From Nostoc sp. TCL240-02 (lineage in GTDB: Bacteria > Cyanobacteriota > Cyanobacteriia > Cyanobacteriales > Nostocaceae), in contig NZ_CP040094.1 of NCBI RefSeq assembly GCF_013343235.1, positions 7,187,001 to 7,251,000 on the forward strand: 64,000 nucleotides of DNA. The letters run 5' to 3'. This document shows, piece by piece, positions 8,943 to 22,641 of the stretch; position 1 is the stretch's first letter; every line of letters begins with the position of its first letter. The notes under the pieces were generated by a model. It was not told the origin of the DNA, did not search any database, and saw only the letters and a list, made by a program, of their open reading frames with translations. Both the position numbers and the translations under genes were made by a program.

Positions 8943-10463
8943 TTACGCTGCTGCTTTGAAAGTCTTCTTGTATTCGGTAAGTGCTTCTTTCAAGGCAGCT
9001 TCTTCTGCATCACCTAGTGCTTTGGAGGCTCTTACTCCTTCGGCATACTGGGTTTTACCAGTCTTTAAGTACTCCCGCAGACCTTGGGTAAAGGTGGTGA
9101 CTTTATCTACAGGCACATCATCCAAGTAACCATTGATACCAGCGTAAAGAATTGCTACTTGCTCGTATACCGAGAGTGGCGAATTTTGTGGTTGCTTGAG
9201 GAGTTCGCGTAACCGTTGACCACGTGCCAACTGGTCTTGAGTGGCTTTATCTAAGTCAGAAGCAAATTGAGCGAAAGCTTGCAGATCGTCAAATTGGGCT
9301 AGTTCCAATTTAATCTTACCGGCAACTTTTTTCATTGCCTTGGTTTGAGCCGCAGAACCCACGCGGGATACTGAAATACCAGGGTTTACTGCCGGACGGA
9401 TACCAGCGTTAAATAAGTCAGAAGACAGGAATATCTGACCATCGGTAATGGAAATTACGTTTGTGGGGATGTATGCTGAAACGTCGCCAGCTTGGGTTTC
9501 GATGATTGGTAGGGCGGTCATGCTGCCTTTACCTAATTCGTCACTTAGCTTTGCGGCTCTTTCTAACAAACGAGAGTGAATGTAGAATACATCTCCAGGG
9601 TAAGCTTCGCGTCCGGGTGGACGACGTAGCAACAGGGACATTTGGCGATAAGCTTGGGCTTGCTTGGAAAGGTCATCGTAAATTACCAGGGTAGCTTTGC
9701 CTTTGTACATAAAGTACTCAGCAATAGTTGCGCCTGTATAAGGAGCTAGGTATTGTAGGGTTGCTGGTTCACTGGCGCTAGCGGTGACGACGACGGTGTA
9801 ATCCATCGCGCCTTTTTCTTGCAATGTCTGCACCACGTTAGCGACGGTGGAGGCTTTTTGACCGATCGCAACGTATACACAAACTACATCTTCTTCTTTT
9901 TGGTTGATGATGGTGTCGATTGCGATCGCAGTTTTACCGGTTTGGCGATCGCCAATAATCAATTCCCGTTGACCACGACCGATGGGAATCATTGAGTCAA
10001 TAGCTGTGATACCCGTTTGCATAGGTTCGTGTACAGATCGACGGGCAATGATACCGGGTGCTGGAGATTCAATCAAACGGCTGTCTGAGGATTTGATGTC
10101 TCCTTTACCATCAATGGGACGACCCAAAGCGTCTACAACTCGTCCAATTAAGGCTTCTCCGACTGGAATTTGAGCAATTCTACCAGTGGCGGTTACAGAA
10201 CTACCTTCTTGAATTTCCAGCCCTTCACCCATCAACACCGCGCCCACGTTGTCTTCTTCTAAGTTTTGGGCGATGCCAATTGTGCCATCTTCAAATTCTA
10301 AGAGTTCCCCAGCCATAGCCTTTTCCAGACCATAGATCCGGGCAATACCGTCACCTACTTGTAGGACGGTACCAACGTTAGCAACTTTGACCTCTTGATC
10401 GTATTGCTCGATTTGTTGTTGGATAATGCTGCTAATTTCGTCAGGTCTAATTGATATGCTCAT
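8943..10463 (-). CDS. atpA: ATP synthase F1 alpha subunit
   Basis: The 506-residue protein starts [20 protein letters not shown] and has the P-loop [11 protein letters not shown] near residues 170-180. The alpha subunit carries the non-catalytic nucleotide sites of the F1 head, alternating with beta. The signature near the C-terminal side, [14 protein letters not shown], is the ATP synthase alpha/beta family motif. The order delta-alpha-gamma and the absence of beta and epsilon here is the usual cyanobacterial split, where atpB-atpE sit elsewhere. It is preceded by a repeat array and an intergenic gap of 147 bases. Confidence 0.97.
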   Translation of the reverse strand: MSISIRPDEISSIIQQQIEQYDQEVKVANVGTVLQVGDGIARIYGLEKAMAGELLEFEDGTIGIAQNLEEDNVGAVLMGEGLEIQEGSSVTATGRIAQIPVGEALIGRVVDALGRPIDGKGDIKSSDSRLIESPAPGIIARRSVHEPMQTGITAIDSMIPIGRGQRELIIGDRQTGKTAIAIDTIINQKEEDVVCVYVAIGQKASTVANVVQTLQEKGAMDYTVVVTASASEPATLQYLAPYTGATIAEYFMYKGKATLVIYDDLSKQAQAYRQMSLLLRRPPGREAYPGDVFYIHSRLLERAAKLSDELGKGSMTALPIIETQAGDVSAYIPTNVISITDGQIFLSSDLFNAGIRPAVNPGISVSRVGSAAQTKAMKKVAGKIKLELAQFDDLQAFAQFASDLDKATQDQLARGQRLRELLKQPQNSPLSVYEQVAILYAGINGYLDDVPVDKVTTFTQGLREYLKTGKTQYAEGVRASKALGDAEEAALKEALTEYKKTFKAAA

Positions 10464-10498
10464 GTGTCTATCTTGTTTGCTTTCGAGACGGAAGTAAA

Positions 10499-10605
10499 AG
10501 GGACTAGGGATTAGGGACTGGGGATTAGGGATTAGGGATGGAAAGAATTTATGACTATAATCTTTTTCCTAGTCCCCAGTACCCAGCCTCCAGTCCCCAG
10601 TCCCA
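10499..10605. repeat. Facing repeat arrays between the delta and alpha genes
   Basis: GGGATTAGGGACTGGGG-type words (10500-10540) are followed by the complementary CCCCAGTACCCAG-type words (10567-10604). The two halves could pair into a long imperfect hairpin in the atp message. Confidence 0.8.
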
Positions 10606-10610
10606 ATTTT

Positions 10611-11165
10611 TTAGCTATTAGTTAAGCGCAATGAAAGGCGACGCAGCTGACCCCGGATACTGGCATCAATTACCTGCGAACCTACTTTAATGATCACACC
10701 ACCAATTAACTCACTGTCTACCTTGGTTTCTAGTTCTACCTGGCGAGCATTAGTTATAGCAATCACTTTTTCTGTAATTGCCTGCTGTTGAGCTTCTGTG
10801 AGGGGAACGGCTGAAATCACTTCCGCTAATACGGTTTGATTCAGCTGCCGCAACAGCGCCAGATATTGTTGAAAAATCGATTCCAAGAATGCAATGCGGC
10901 GTTTGTCTACTAGCACTAACAAAAAGTTACGTAAGTAGGGGTTAGCGCTTTCACCGAGTATTTGTTTGATGAGAGCTTTTTTGTTCTCAGACTGAATAAA
11001 CGGGTTGCTGAAGAAGTTATGTAGCTGTTTGTCTGCCCTTAGCAGTCCCAGAAAAGTCCGCGCATCTCCCCCGAACTCTTCTGTCAAATTTTTCGATTGC
11101 GCTATTGACAAAAGCGCCTGTGCATAAGGCTGGGCGACTTCGGCTGCGGCTATTTGACTTGTCAT
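10611..11165 (-). CDS. atpH: ATP synthase F1 delta subunit
   Basis: The delta subunit joins the F1 head to the peripheral stalk. The 184-residue protein has the family layout: an N-terminal helical bundle ([14 protein letters not shown]) and a C-terminal part with [19 protein letters not shown] and [20 protein letters not shown], the PROSITE-type delta signature. The start codon overlaps the stop of the b-subunit gene by four bases (ATGA), so the two are translationally coupled. Called atpD in cyanobacterial naming. Confidence 0.95.
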   Translation of the reverse strand: MTSQIAAAEVAQPYAQALLSIAQSKNLTEEFGGDARTFLGLLRADKQLHNFFSNPFIQSENKKALIKQILGESANPYLRNFLLVLVDKRRIAFLESIFQQYLALLRQLNQTVLAEVISAVPLTEAQQQAITEKVIAITNARQVELETKVDSELIGGVIIKVGSQVIDASIRGQLRRLSLRLTNS

Positions 11166-11734
11166 ACATTGCCTCCCAGTTGTGCGATGCTGCGGTCAAT
11201 TAAACTTTGTTGAGCATCGTCGGCAATCCCACCTTTAAGCTGTGATTCGACTTTCTGCAATGCTAGTGTAGCAACTCGTTGCCGTAATTGAGCGATCGCT
11301 CGCTCGGTTTCGGTGTTTAAATCTGCTGCTGCTGTTTGTTTCAAGCGTTCTACGTCTTGCGCTGCCTTTGCTAACAAGGCTTCTTTCGATTTTTGCGCGT
11401 TTTCTACGGCTGATTGGCGGATACGTTCTGCTTCTGCCTGAGATTGCTTTAACTGCTCTTGCGCTTGGGAAAGGGCAGTCTTTGCCTCTTTTAAGCGCCC
11501 TTCTGCTTCCTGAATTGCGGTGGCAATATTAGATTGTCGCTCGTTCAGGATATTGCTTAAAACTTTACGTCCGAAGTAGAATAAGATGCCAACCAGAATC
11601 GCAAGATTAATCAGATTGGTTTCAAAAATGTCTAGGTTTAGACCGAAACCACCTTCTGCTGCGCCTTCTGCCAATTCAGAGTGAACAGCGTTCGCTTCTG
11701 CGGCAAGTAATAAGAATGTCCCCATGATACCCAT
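11162..11734 (-). CDS. atpF: ATP synthase Fo b subunit
   Basis: The b subunit is one strand of the peripheral stalk. The product has an N-terminal region ([10 protein letters not shown]) resembling a cleavable leader, a membrane segment ([16 protein letters not shown], about 42-60), then a long charged coiled coil rich in Ala, Gln, Glu and Lys up to the C-terminus, as expected for dimerisation. Cyanobacteria use a b/b' heterodimer and both are encoded here. The start is either 11734 or the Met three residues in (MGTFLLLA). The stop overlaps atpH. Confidence 0.93.
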   Translation of the reverse strand: MGIMGTFLLLAAEANAVHSELAEGAAEGGFGLNLDIFETNLINLAILVGILFYFGRKVLSNILNERQSNIATAIQEAEGRLKEAKTALSQAQEQLKQSQAEAERIRQSAVENAQKSKEALLAKAAQDVERLKQTAAADLNTETERAIAQLRQRVATLALQKVESQLKGGIADDAQQSLIDRSIAQLGGNV

Positions 11735-11896
11735 TTACAAGTGCGCTGCTCGCTTGCTAATACGTTGTATTTTCCCGTCAGGAAATTAAGTATCTTTCCT
11801 CAGAAGGGAAAAAGTGCCTTTTTTTGACACTTAATTAAGCGCTCTGGACTAGGGGCCAGTTGCGCGTATGCTTTACACAGAACCAATCTCGTTAGT

Positions 11897-12328
11897 TTAT
11901 CTAACTGGAGTTGGCCCCAATAGTTTTTCTAGAATCTGCCGGCTTAAAGCATCAACTTGTTGCTCTAAGGTGTTAAAAGCTTGTTGCTTTTGTTGTTCGA
12001 TTTCAACAGAAGCTTGTTCTCGTTGAGACTGAGCTTCCTTTTGGGCTTCAGCGATTTTTTCGGCAGTAATTTTCTTAGCTTCAAGTTGAGCGGCTTCTAC
12101 AGTAGCTTGCGATTGTCTGCGAGCGTCTGCGAGTTGCTGCTCATATTCGGTAGCCAAGCGCTCGGCTTTAGCCAAGCTCTCCCGCGCCTCAAGGGTATTC
12201 GTTCGGATATAATTATCGCGATCGTCTAGTACCTTGGTCAGTGGCTTATAGAAAATTGCATTCAATAAAGCTGCTAGTAGCAGGAATTGCAATGCCATGA
12301 AGGGCAAGGTAGCATCGAAATCAAACAT
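11897..12328 (-). CDS. atpF2: ATP synthase Fo b' subunit
   Basis: This is the second peripheral stalk subunit found in photosynthetic bacteria and plastids. The 143-residue protein has an N-terminal membrane helix ([20 protein letters not shown]) followed by the conserved DDRDNYIR and a continuous coiled coil ([20 protein letters not shown]). It is shorter than b and lacks a leader, as usual for b'. In cyanobacterial nomenclature it is atpG. It lies between the c and b genes in the standard order. Confidence 0.93.
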   Translation of the reverse strand: MFDFDATLPFMALQFLLLAALLNAIFYKPLTKVLDDRDNYIRTNTLEARESLAKAERLATEYEQQLADARRQSQATVEAAQLEAKKITAEKIAEAQKEAQSQREQASVEIEQQKQQAFNTLEQQVDALSRQILEKLLGPTPVR

Positions 12329-12460
12329 TTGTCTCCTCTTTGGCTGGAGTAGCAGTTTTCATGGCTAGCAACGTCATCCAACCTTTCATATTTTAGAGAC
12401 CCATAGCCAACAAGGGTCAACTGAACATTAGAAATATTACGATACCCAAAATATTTTGAT

Positions 12461-12490
12461 TGTAGAGGCGTGATGGTTCACGTCTCCACA
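12461..12490. repeat. Dispersed palindrome (GTAGAGGCG family)
   Basis: TGTAGAGGCGTGA and TCACGTCTCCACA form a 13-bp hairpin with two G-T pairs, placed between the c and b' genes. Related palindromes occur inside sufD (41868-41897) and at 49314-49338. Confidence 0.7.
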
Positions 12491-12509
12491 CTTACAAAAT
12501 TTTCAGGTA

Positions 12510-12797
<288 letters not shown>

Positions 12798-12904
12798 TTA
12801 ACGATTAGAAACGTGGTTTTCACGCTGCACATGAGTTCTTTTGATCGCGCTTTGCGATGTTTTGAGCGAATATGCTCTTGGAACTGTGCTATCAACTGAG
12901 AAGT

Positions 12905-13666
12905 TTAATGCTCCTCATGTTCTTCTCCACCATGCCCTTCCATTGCCTCATGAATGTATGCTCCGGCTAGGGTGGCGAAAACCAGGGCTTGAATGGCACT
13001 GGTAAATAAACCCAAGGCCATTACAGGCAGAGGTACAAATAGAGGAACTAGCAGCACCAAAACCGCGACTACCAATTCATCCGCCAAAATATTACCAAAT
13101 AGACGGAAGCTTAGGGAGAGTGGCTTGGTGAAATCTTCAAGAATTGCGATCGGCAACAAAACGGGTGTTGGCTCTATATATTTCTTAAAGTAGCCTAAAC
13201 CCCGTTTGCTAAAACCCGCGTAAAAGTACGCTAAAGATGTTAACAATGCCAATGCAACAGTCGTATTGATGTCATTGGTGGGGGCAGCCAATTCGCCTGA
13301 AGGTAGCTTGATGAGCTTCCAGGGAATTAGCGCACCTGACCAGTTCGATACGAAAATAAACAAGAACAGTGTGCCAATAAATGGCACCCAAGGGCGGTAC
13401 TCTTTCTCACCAAGTTGGTTTTTGGCCAAATCACGAATAAATTCTAGGGCGTATTCCATCAAATTCTGGATGCCCTTGGGAATTCTTTGTGCGTTGCGAG
13501 TAGCAGCTATTGAAGCCACTACTAAAATGCTAATCACAAACCATGAGGTGAGAAAAACTTGCCCATGAATTTTAAGATTGCCCAACTGCCAATAGAAATG
13601 ATGACCTACTTCTAATTCGGCGAGGGGAAAAGAATTAAAGGCGTTTAAGACACTAAGCATTTGCAT
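12905..13666 (-). CDS. atpB: ATP synthase Fo a subunit
   Basis: The a subunit provides the proton half-channels next to the c ring. The 253-residue protein has several hydrophobic helices and the key helix [19 protein letters not shown] containing the essential Arg (SFRLFGN). The C-terminus is rich in His and Glu ([14 protein letters not shown]). A long first part ([19 protein letters not shown]) precedes the first strong membrane helix, as in plastid subunit a. Called atpI in cyanobacterial naming. Confidence 0.96.
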
Positions 13667-13727
13667 TCTTCAAGCTTTTTCCCCAACGAGCGAGGATGGG
13701 ATTACTATCTTTGTGAGCCTGAACTTT

Positions 13728-14210
13728 TTAAGAATCAGGAATGAACGCAATTTGCACCATATAGACGAGGAGCGTGGCTTTGTAAGTTAGAAATCCCAAA
13801 AATATGGGCAAAATCTGTAGCTCACGCCATTGAGTTGCTACGATCATGACTCCAATAAATAGAGCAAAACGAGTTTTGCTCAAACTGGTTTTTTCACTAC
13901 CAAGTTGCTCAACATCTCTAGCCAACATTTTTAAGTAAACCACACCTGTACACGCCCCAATTAAATAATTTAGGGCAATGTTTAAGGAATAAAAAATCCA
14001 CACAGAGATAAAAATAACCCCCGTCAAGACAAGCGTGATTACCAACAATCGCTGGAAGAGTTCATGAAACTCTTGCATAGAGTTACCTGATTCTGTGTCT
14101 CCAGAACCAGTTTTAGCATCTTGTTGCGTTGTCGGAGTGGGCGCAATTGATTCGTCTGACAAGCTCACGAGACTTGAAACCAGTACAGCTAAATTATGAT
14201 GACTGCACAT
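13728..14210 (-). CDS. atp1: ATP synthase protein I (Atp1-like)
   Basis: The first gene of the operon encodes a small membrane protein with four hydrophobic segments ([68 protein letters not shown]). This is the AtpI/UncI type protein that helps c-ring assembly or ion supply and is usual at this place. The N-terminal 44 residues are polar and poorly conserved; translation could instead begin at the internal Met of [12 protein letters not shown] (about residue 45). Medium certainty on the start, high on the family. Confidence 0.85.
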   Translation of the reverse strand: MCSHHNLAVLVSSLVSLSDESIAPTPTTQQDAKTGSGDTESGNSMQEFHELFQRLLVITLVLTGVIFISVWIFYSLNIALNYLIGACTGVVYLKMLARDVEQLGSEKTSLSKTRFALFIGVMIVATQWRELQILPIFLGFLTYKATLLVYMVQIAFIPDS

Positions 14211-14717
14211 TCAGTCAGCTGAATCATATCACGATCCGGTAACAATACTTTAGGAAAAAACAATTAACTTCTTGTCAACCTTAGACAGTCAGTAAAATTG
14301 CGCTCCCCGAAGTAAGAGAGTGGCTGATGATGTAAGAGAGTGTGCGGATGAATAATCAATAATCGCTGCCGGAAAATTCAAATTTTCTTCCAATTACAGC
14401 TTTTTTGAGTGGATTATCCTCCTCCAAAGTCGTTACATAACATCTTGGTGTTTGAATTAAGTCGGTGTCAATAAAATCAACTGGTGCTTGAGGAGTGTAT
14501 GGACGTACCGCAAATCAGAAATTGTAGAGTAGCGGCTTGTCATTAAAGATCGCACCACTGCTAAATTCCAGAAAACTCCAACTTTTAGGATGTGCAATAC
14601 CCTGTTTATTGGGTACTTTCCTAATTTACATTAATTTACCAAAAGTGGTGATGGGCGATCGCTTATCACCATGAGTATAAATTGCTTTTGTTAAGCCAGT
14701 AACAGAGTGCAGTTTAA
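14211..14717. other. Gap upstream of the atp operon with a gene remnant
   Basis: The promoter of the atp operon should lie close to 14211. The right half contains the decayed 3' end of a methyltransferase gene described separately. No coding frame and no RNA gene is seen otherwise. Confidence 0.5.
14457..14535 (-). pseudogene. Remnant of the 3' end of a methyltransferase paralogue
   Basis: On the minus strand this piece reads HTLLKHQLILLTPT then stop, almost the same as the end of the intact methyltransferase beside it (RMLLQQQLILLTPA). DNA similarity is clear over the last 35 bases (GTCAATAAAATCAACTGGTG here versus GTTAATAAAATCAGTTGCTG there) and fades upstream. Confidence 0.65.
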
Positions 14718-15899
14718 TTAAGCTGGTGTTAATAAAATCAGTTGCTGCTGAAGAAGCATTCTTACTCCATCTAATCCCAGTTGCCCACCTGCCAAAATTT
14801 CTGCCACTGTAGAATTAGCATCACATTTTTGCATAAATTCAAACTCTGGTACAGATAAATTAACAATCTGGTAATTGTAATTAAAGAAGCATTGACTAGG
14901 AAATCCTTCAAGACAAGGATTAAGTTCGGGAATTGCTGCCAATAAAGCATTATCGTCTGACCAATCAGCTTTGGTCAAGGGAGGACGACCGAGGAAAAAC
15001 TCGTAATGAGTTACTTCTGGATCTAGTAATTCTATCAGGCGATAAAGCTGGCGATCACTTAATCCTTTTGCCCGTTCTACTAACTCTGGTGCTTTGCCCA
15101 AAAGCCTCTCCAAATCCCAGAAACTCGGATTTGAGAAACCAATAAACTCCAATCCCGAAGCATCAATTAATTCAAACAGCGTCTCAATGTTGTAGTCAAT
15201 TTCTTGGGGATGAACGTACATATCAGCAAAGTGTTCATCCTTGTGATTTTCTAATGACCAACGCTGCTTTTCGTATTTGACAATTCGGTTATTTTCTGGT
15301 AAGGAAGCGAATATTTTTCGCCCGACTTCGACACCATCGCGGTAGTCGCCTTTTTTGTCACCTTGAAGAAGTGCGATCGCTTTTTGCATGAGTTGAATTT
15401 CCCAGCGTCCCAATTCCCCATACACAAAAATGTGCATCAAGCCGCCTGGGGCTAACTTCTTCGCCAAAGCTTGAATACCACGAATTGGATCAAGGGTATG
15501 ATGCAAAACGCCAACACAGTTAATTAAATCAAACTCACCTGGTAACTGTTCCACATCAAACAAGCTGAGGTGATGAAACTCAACGCGGGTAGCCCCTGAA
15601 CGCTGACAACGTTCTTTTGCTACATCTAAAGCACCAGTACTGAGATCAATTCCCACAACAGAAGCCTGGGGGTTGAGGTGAACCAAGTACTCTGTACTTA
15701 CACCAGTACCGCAACCTGCATCTAAAATCCGAATATCTTGCCTTTGGGGTTTTTGACCTGTGCAGAAATTATGAGCGGCTAGCCAATTCCAGCGCCAGTT
15801 ATAGCCTGGAGGTGGTTCATCCAACAAAGCTTCCGGCGGAAAGGGATATGTATTGTAGAGTTTGGCAACAGCAGCACTAACAGTTTGAGAATCGGACAT
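14718..15899 (-). CDS. Class I SAM-dependent methyltransferase
   Basis: The 393-residue protein has a complete class I methyltransferase core: motif I ILDAGCGTGVSTEYL, then VVGIDLSTGALDVAKERC, VEFHHLSL, and motif FDLINCVGVLHHTLDPIRG (about residues 55-175). Beyond it is a long C-terminal part of about 200 residues without a known motif, ending LLQQQLILLTPA. The substrate cannot be told. Genes of this type sit next to the atp operon in Nostocaceae, which argues for a conserved although unknown role. Both flanks carry degraded pieces of a second copy of the same gene. Confidence 0.85.
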   Translation of the reverse strand: MSDSQTVSAAVAKLYNTYPFPPEALLDEPPPGYNWRWNWLAAHNFCTGQKPQRQDIRILDAGCGTGVSTEYLVHLNPQASVVGIDLSTGALDVAKERCQRSGATRVEFHHLSLFDVEQLPGEFDLINCVGVLHHTLDPIRGIQALAKKLAPGGLMHIFVYGELGRWEIQLMQKAIALLQGDKKGDYRDGVEVGRKIFASLPENNRIVKYEKQRWSLENHKDEHFADMYVHPQEIDYNIETLFELIDASGLEFIGFSNPSFWDLERLLGKAPELVERAKGLSDRQLYRLIELLDPEVTHYEFFLGRPPLTKADWSDDNALLAAIPELNPCLEGFPSQCFFNYNYQIVNLSVPEFEFMQKCDANSTVAEILAGGQLGLDGVRMLLQQQLILLTPA

Positions 15900-15981
15900 G
15901 ATGAGGAATAACGCAGCATTTCTGAGTTTAGCGGATAGTGGCTGATTAGAGCAAAGATTACTATTGCTTACTTTCTGCTAT

Positions 15982-16310
15982 TTATCCAACAGCAAAGTCA
16001 GTAAATTGGCGTTTATAAGGAGCGTAAAATCCTAATACAATATCTTCTTTAGGTACACCAGCAGCAACTAATTCGTTAGCGATACCGATTTCTGTACCAT
16101 CTCTTTGTATCCAAATTTTTTGTCTTTGATATCAACGTGAATGATAACTCCATAAATTCTTCGTTGTTCTTTCCAGCCAATATTTAAGACTTGATAATGA
16201 TGGCGTTCTGCGTCAAACAATAATTGAATTTCTGTGCCATTAGCTACGTCGTTAGCAAAATGGTTACTTAAAATCTCTTGAATAATTTGAAAGTAATTTT
16301 TTCCTTCCAT
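15982..16310 (-). pseudogene. xisI: XisI-family protein, frameshifted
   Basis: XisI-like proteins are controlling factors first known from the fdxN element excision system of Anabaena; many solo copies exist in cyanobacteria. The first 70 residues (IQEILSNHFAND, LLFDAERHHYQVLNIGWKEQ, RIYGVIIHVDIKD) match the family. The frame is then lost at a run of six T (16116-16121); adding one base restores KIWIQRDGTEIGIANELVAA and GVPKEDIVLGFYAPY up to the stop at 15982, giving the usual 110 residues. The partner xisH is absent on either side. The one-base loss is either a real mutation or a sequencing error in the homopolymer. Confidence 0.8.
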
Positions 16311-16350
16311 AAAACAATGTCCTGACTTAAGGAATTAAATATTAAAAGTT

Positions 16351-16440
16351 TAAGAGTTTGACAACAGCAGCACTAACGGTTTGGGAGTCTGACATTTCAA
16401 AAGCAATATTACAGCAATTCTGAGTTTAGCGAATGCGGAA
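16351..16440 (-). pseudogene. Remnant of the 5' end of a methyltransferase paralogue
   Basis: This piece aligns with the start of the intact methyltransferase (15856-15935): both contain CAACAGCAGCACTAAC, followed by the start codon and then TTCTGAGTTTAGCG in the upstream region. The conceptual start is at 16396. Only the first 15 or so codons remain. Confidence 0.65.
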
Positions 16441-16527
16441 CACTTCAGGTATACAGATAATTGCGATCGCCATCAACCCATATATTTTAGGTAGGGAAGT
16501 TGTTTCAGTAAAAGCACTAGTGTTTAA

Positions 16528-16863
16528 GTATCTCTTAGCTTGTTTAAACCAGATAAAGGTGAGTTTATCAATGAAACAACTTTTATCACCTCAACACATG
16601 CAGTGAAAGAAATGCAGGTAGAGGTTATCTGCGAAAAACAAGAGTTTATTTGTGCTTCCACTGATGGACTGGAAAAAGTAGCAATTCGCTTGAGCGACTG
16701 GAAACCTTTCTCACCTTTCTTTAAACCTTTGGAGGAATATTTACACGAAACTGTTAATCCAAAGGAAGATAAATATCTGACGGAATTCCTTAACTCTGAG
16801 CGGCTAAATTCTCGCACTGACGATGATAAAACTTTACTTTTGTGCTTGTTTGATAGAGAGTAA
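16528..16863 (+). pseudogene. PP2C-type protein phosphatase, C-terminal remnant
   Basis: The 111 codons begin without a start codon after a stop at 16525-16527. The sequence EFICASTDGLEKVAIRLSDW carries the TDG motif of PP2C phosphatases and the end LNSRTDDDKTLLLCLFD carries the metal-binding DD near the C-terminus. The N-terminal catalytic part with the RxxxED motif is absent, so the enzyme cannot work. Just downstream is a kinase remnant; a phosphatase-kinase pair was probably lost by deletion. Confidence 0.65.
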
Positions 16864-16869
16864 AATTCG

Positions 16870-17129
16870 ATGACAGTTCTCACCTGTGCTAGTACGGGAA
16901 AATCAATTACTCCATTCACATTTCTGGCTATGTTTTGGGTGACATCAAGCAGCAAAATATTCTTGTTAACGATCGTGCCTTACCTTCAATTATTGATACT
17001 GATTCTTTTCAGGTTCGGAATCCGGTAAATGGCAAGATTTATCGCTGTCCAGTTGGTTCACCAGACTATACACCACCGGAACTGATTGATAAAGATTTTT
17101 CTAATGATTTACAACCAATCAGAGTTTGA
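16870..17129 (+). pseudogene. Serine/threonine kinase-like gene, internally deleted
   Basis: The piece begins with a start-like MTVLTCASTGKSITP, then shifts frame to GYVLGDIKQQNILVNDRALP and IIDTDSFQVRNPVNGKIYRC, followed by PVGSPDYTPPELIDKDFS. The DIKxxN and DTD words are the catalytic loop and the metal-binding motif (DFG equivalent) of the kinase fold; the ATP-binding lobe is missing. The remnant runs into the start of comB. The gene followed the PP2C remnant by six bases, so the two likely formed an operon before decay. Confidence 0.6.
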
Positions 17130-17838
17130 TTTACGCTGTGAGTGGGGCGCACAAGGAGTTGCTCAACTTGCTCCCATAAGTGATGTAGTTGTGATAGTTG
17201 ATATTCTCTCTTTTTCCACGTGCGTGGAAATTGCCACCAACAAAGGCGCAATCATTTTTCCCTACGCATATAAAGATGAATCAGCCATAGATTACGCCAA
17301 GTCAGTGCAAGCAGAGTTAGCAAGTCAGAGACAACGTTGGACTACAACTGGATATTCCCTTTCGCCAAAATCGGTGGCTGAAATTCTTGCTGGAACTAGA
17401 CTAGTTTTACCCTCACCTAATGGTTCTTTTCTAACCTTACATACAGGAAATACACCAACTTTGGCTGGTTGCTTACGAAATTGCCAAGCTGTAGCGGAGT
17501 TTGCTCAAAAGTATGGCGATAAAATCGCTGTGATTCCTGCTGGTGAGAGGTGGAAAGAAGATGGTAGCCTAGGTCCTGCATTTGAAGATTTAATCGGTGC
17601 TGGGGCAATTCTCAGTTATTTACATGGCAGTTTATCACCAGAGGCAGAAGTTGCTGTGGCAACATTTCAAGCTTTTCAGCAAGATTTACTGGGGTACTTG
17701 AAAAAATGCAGTTCGGGTAAAGAGTTGATTGAAAAAGGTTTTGAGTCAGATGTTGAACTGTCTGCCGCCTACAATGTTAGTGATTGCGTACCTTGGTTTA
17801 CTGATAATGCTTATGTAAATTCCAGGCTACACAAGTAA
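17104..17838 (+). CDS. comB: 2-phosphosulfolactate phosphatase family protein (ComB)
   Basis: The 244-residue protein fits the ComB family: DVVVIVDILSFSTCVEIATN near the N-terminus and LVLPSPNGSFLTLHTG near residue 100, then VIPAGERWKEDGSLGPAFED. ComB removes phosphate from 2-phosphosulfolactate in coenzyme M synthesis in archaea; the role in cyanobacteria is not established. I start it at 17104 (MIYNQSEFDLRCEW), because the 18 upstream bases belong to the kinase remnant. It converges on the secreted protein gene, with stop codons almost touching. Confidence 0.78.
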   Translation: MIYNQSEFDLRCEWGAQGVAQLAPISDVVVIVDILSFSTCVEIATNKGAIIFPYAYKDESAIDYAKSVQAELASQRQRWTTTGYSLSPKSVAEILAGTRLVLPSPNGSFLTLHTGNTPTLAGCLRNCQAVAEFAQKYGDKIAVIPAGERWKEDGSLGPAFEDLIGAGAILSYLHGSLSPEAEVAVATFQAFQQDLLGYLKKCSSGKELIEKGFESDVELSAAYNVSDCVPWFTDNAYVNSRLHK

Positions 17839-18369
17839 TTAAAGGTCGCACTGATTAGTTTGGCAATATTTGGCATTATCTATAAACTCTTGCAACTTAT
17901 TTAAGGAAATTATCTGAAATGATGTCCCATCCTGCACCGCTGCAGTGATGTAAGCAAACTTTTGACCGCGATAATACTGATCACGTCCAATTTTCGTAAC
18001 ATACCTAGACTTCTGGAAGTCATTAGAAATATTAGAATTATAAATATTTTGTAACAGTTTCACTGCTTTGGTATTTTTTGTGGTGAATTTGATGCTTGAG
18101 TCACCACTTACAGTTATTCCTTCTTTTGTCACTGTCCCATTTTGAGAAGTGACATCAGCATAAAAGTATAAATTTCCTTTTGTACCATCATAGCCGTGGG
18201 CTTCGCTGTTGTATCTCAAAGTTGGTAGTAGAGGTCTGGTCTTTGCCCACTTAACAACGGTGCTAATGTTTTGCTCTGGAAGCGCATTTGCAGGAGCAAC
18301 GGCTAAAATAACTGCGATCGCAGACAGGGTAGTTTTGAATAAAAAGTTAAATTTAGAACTTTTATACAT
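17839..18369 (-). CDS. Secreted protein of unknown function
   Basis: The 176-residue product has an N-terminal signal peptide (LFKTTLSAIAVILAVAPANA, cleavage after ANA near residue 29). The mature part contains a beta-rich stretch (NLYFYADVTSQNGTVTKEGI) and two cysteines in the last ten residues (YCQTNQCDL) that could form a disulphide. I do not recognise the family. It ends directly beside the end of comB on the other strand. Confidence 0.6.
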   Translation of the reverse strand: MYKSSKFNFLFKTTLSAIAVILAVAPANALPEQNISTVVKWAKTRPLLPTLRYNSEAHGYDGTKGNLYFYADVTSQNGTVTKEGITVSGDSSIKFTTKNTKAVKLLQNIYNSNISNDFQKSRYVTKIGRDQYYRGQKFAYITAAVQDGTSFQIISLNKLQEFIDNAKYCQTNQCDL

Positions 18370-22300
<3,931 letters not shown>

Positions 22301-22641
22301 TGCAGATTATTCACTGTGCCCTGTGCCCTTCCACCTTCGTAACCTTTCGTAATATTGCTCTCAGATTACAGCTAAAACAGGAAATTCTGAAAGACAATAT
22401 TACAAAGTGTTAAGAGCAGTCATAAATGCTCAACAGAATGCCGGAAAATGTTTTGCGGAAGGTAACTGAGTTTAAAAGCTTGTGTACTTGTGTTGACTCA
22501 AGAAAACTCGTAATTAATTAGCCGTAGCAGTTATCAAACTGTTGTGTCTAAAAGAACGAGAGAACAAACTCAGTAAACCAAATTTAGAGTCTCACCAGTT
22601 TAATCAAATCCTGGTTTCATTTGTATTGGAGGAATCCATTA
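22301..22641 (+). promoter_or_regulatory. apcE-apcA intergenic region
   Basis: A nine-base inverted repeat (GTAATATTG at 22349-22357 with CAATATTAC at 22395-22403) lies 240-290 bases before apcA. A good Shine-Dalgarno (GGAGG at 22628-22632) precedes the apcA start. The length suggests that apcA has its own promoter. Confidence 0.5.

Noticed and set aside
16524..16955. Minus-strand frame of 143 codons
   Set aside because: It is the antisense shadow of the PP2C and kinase remnants.
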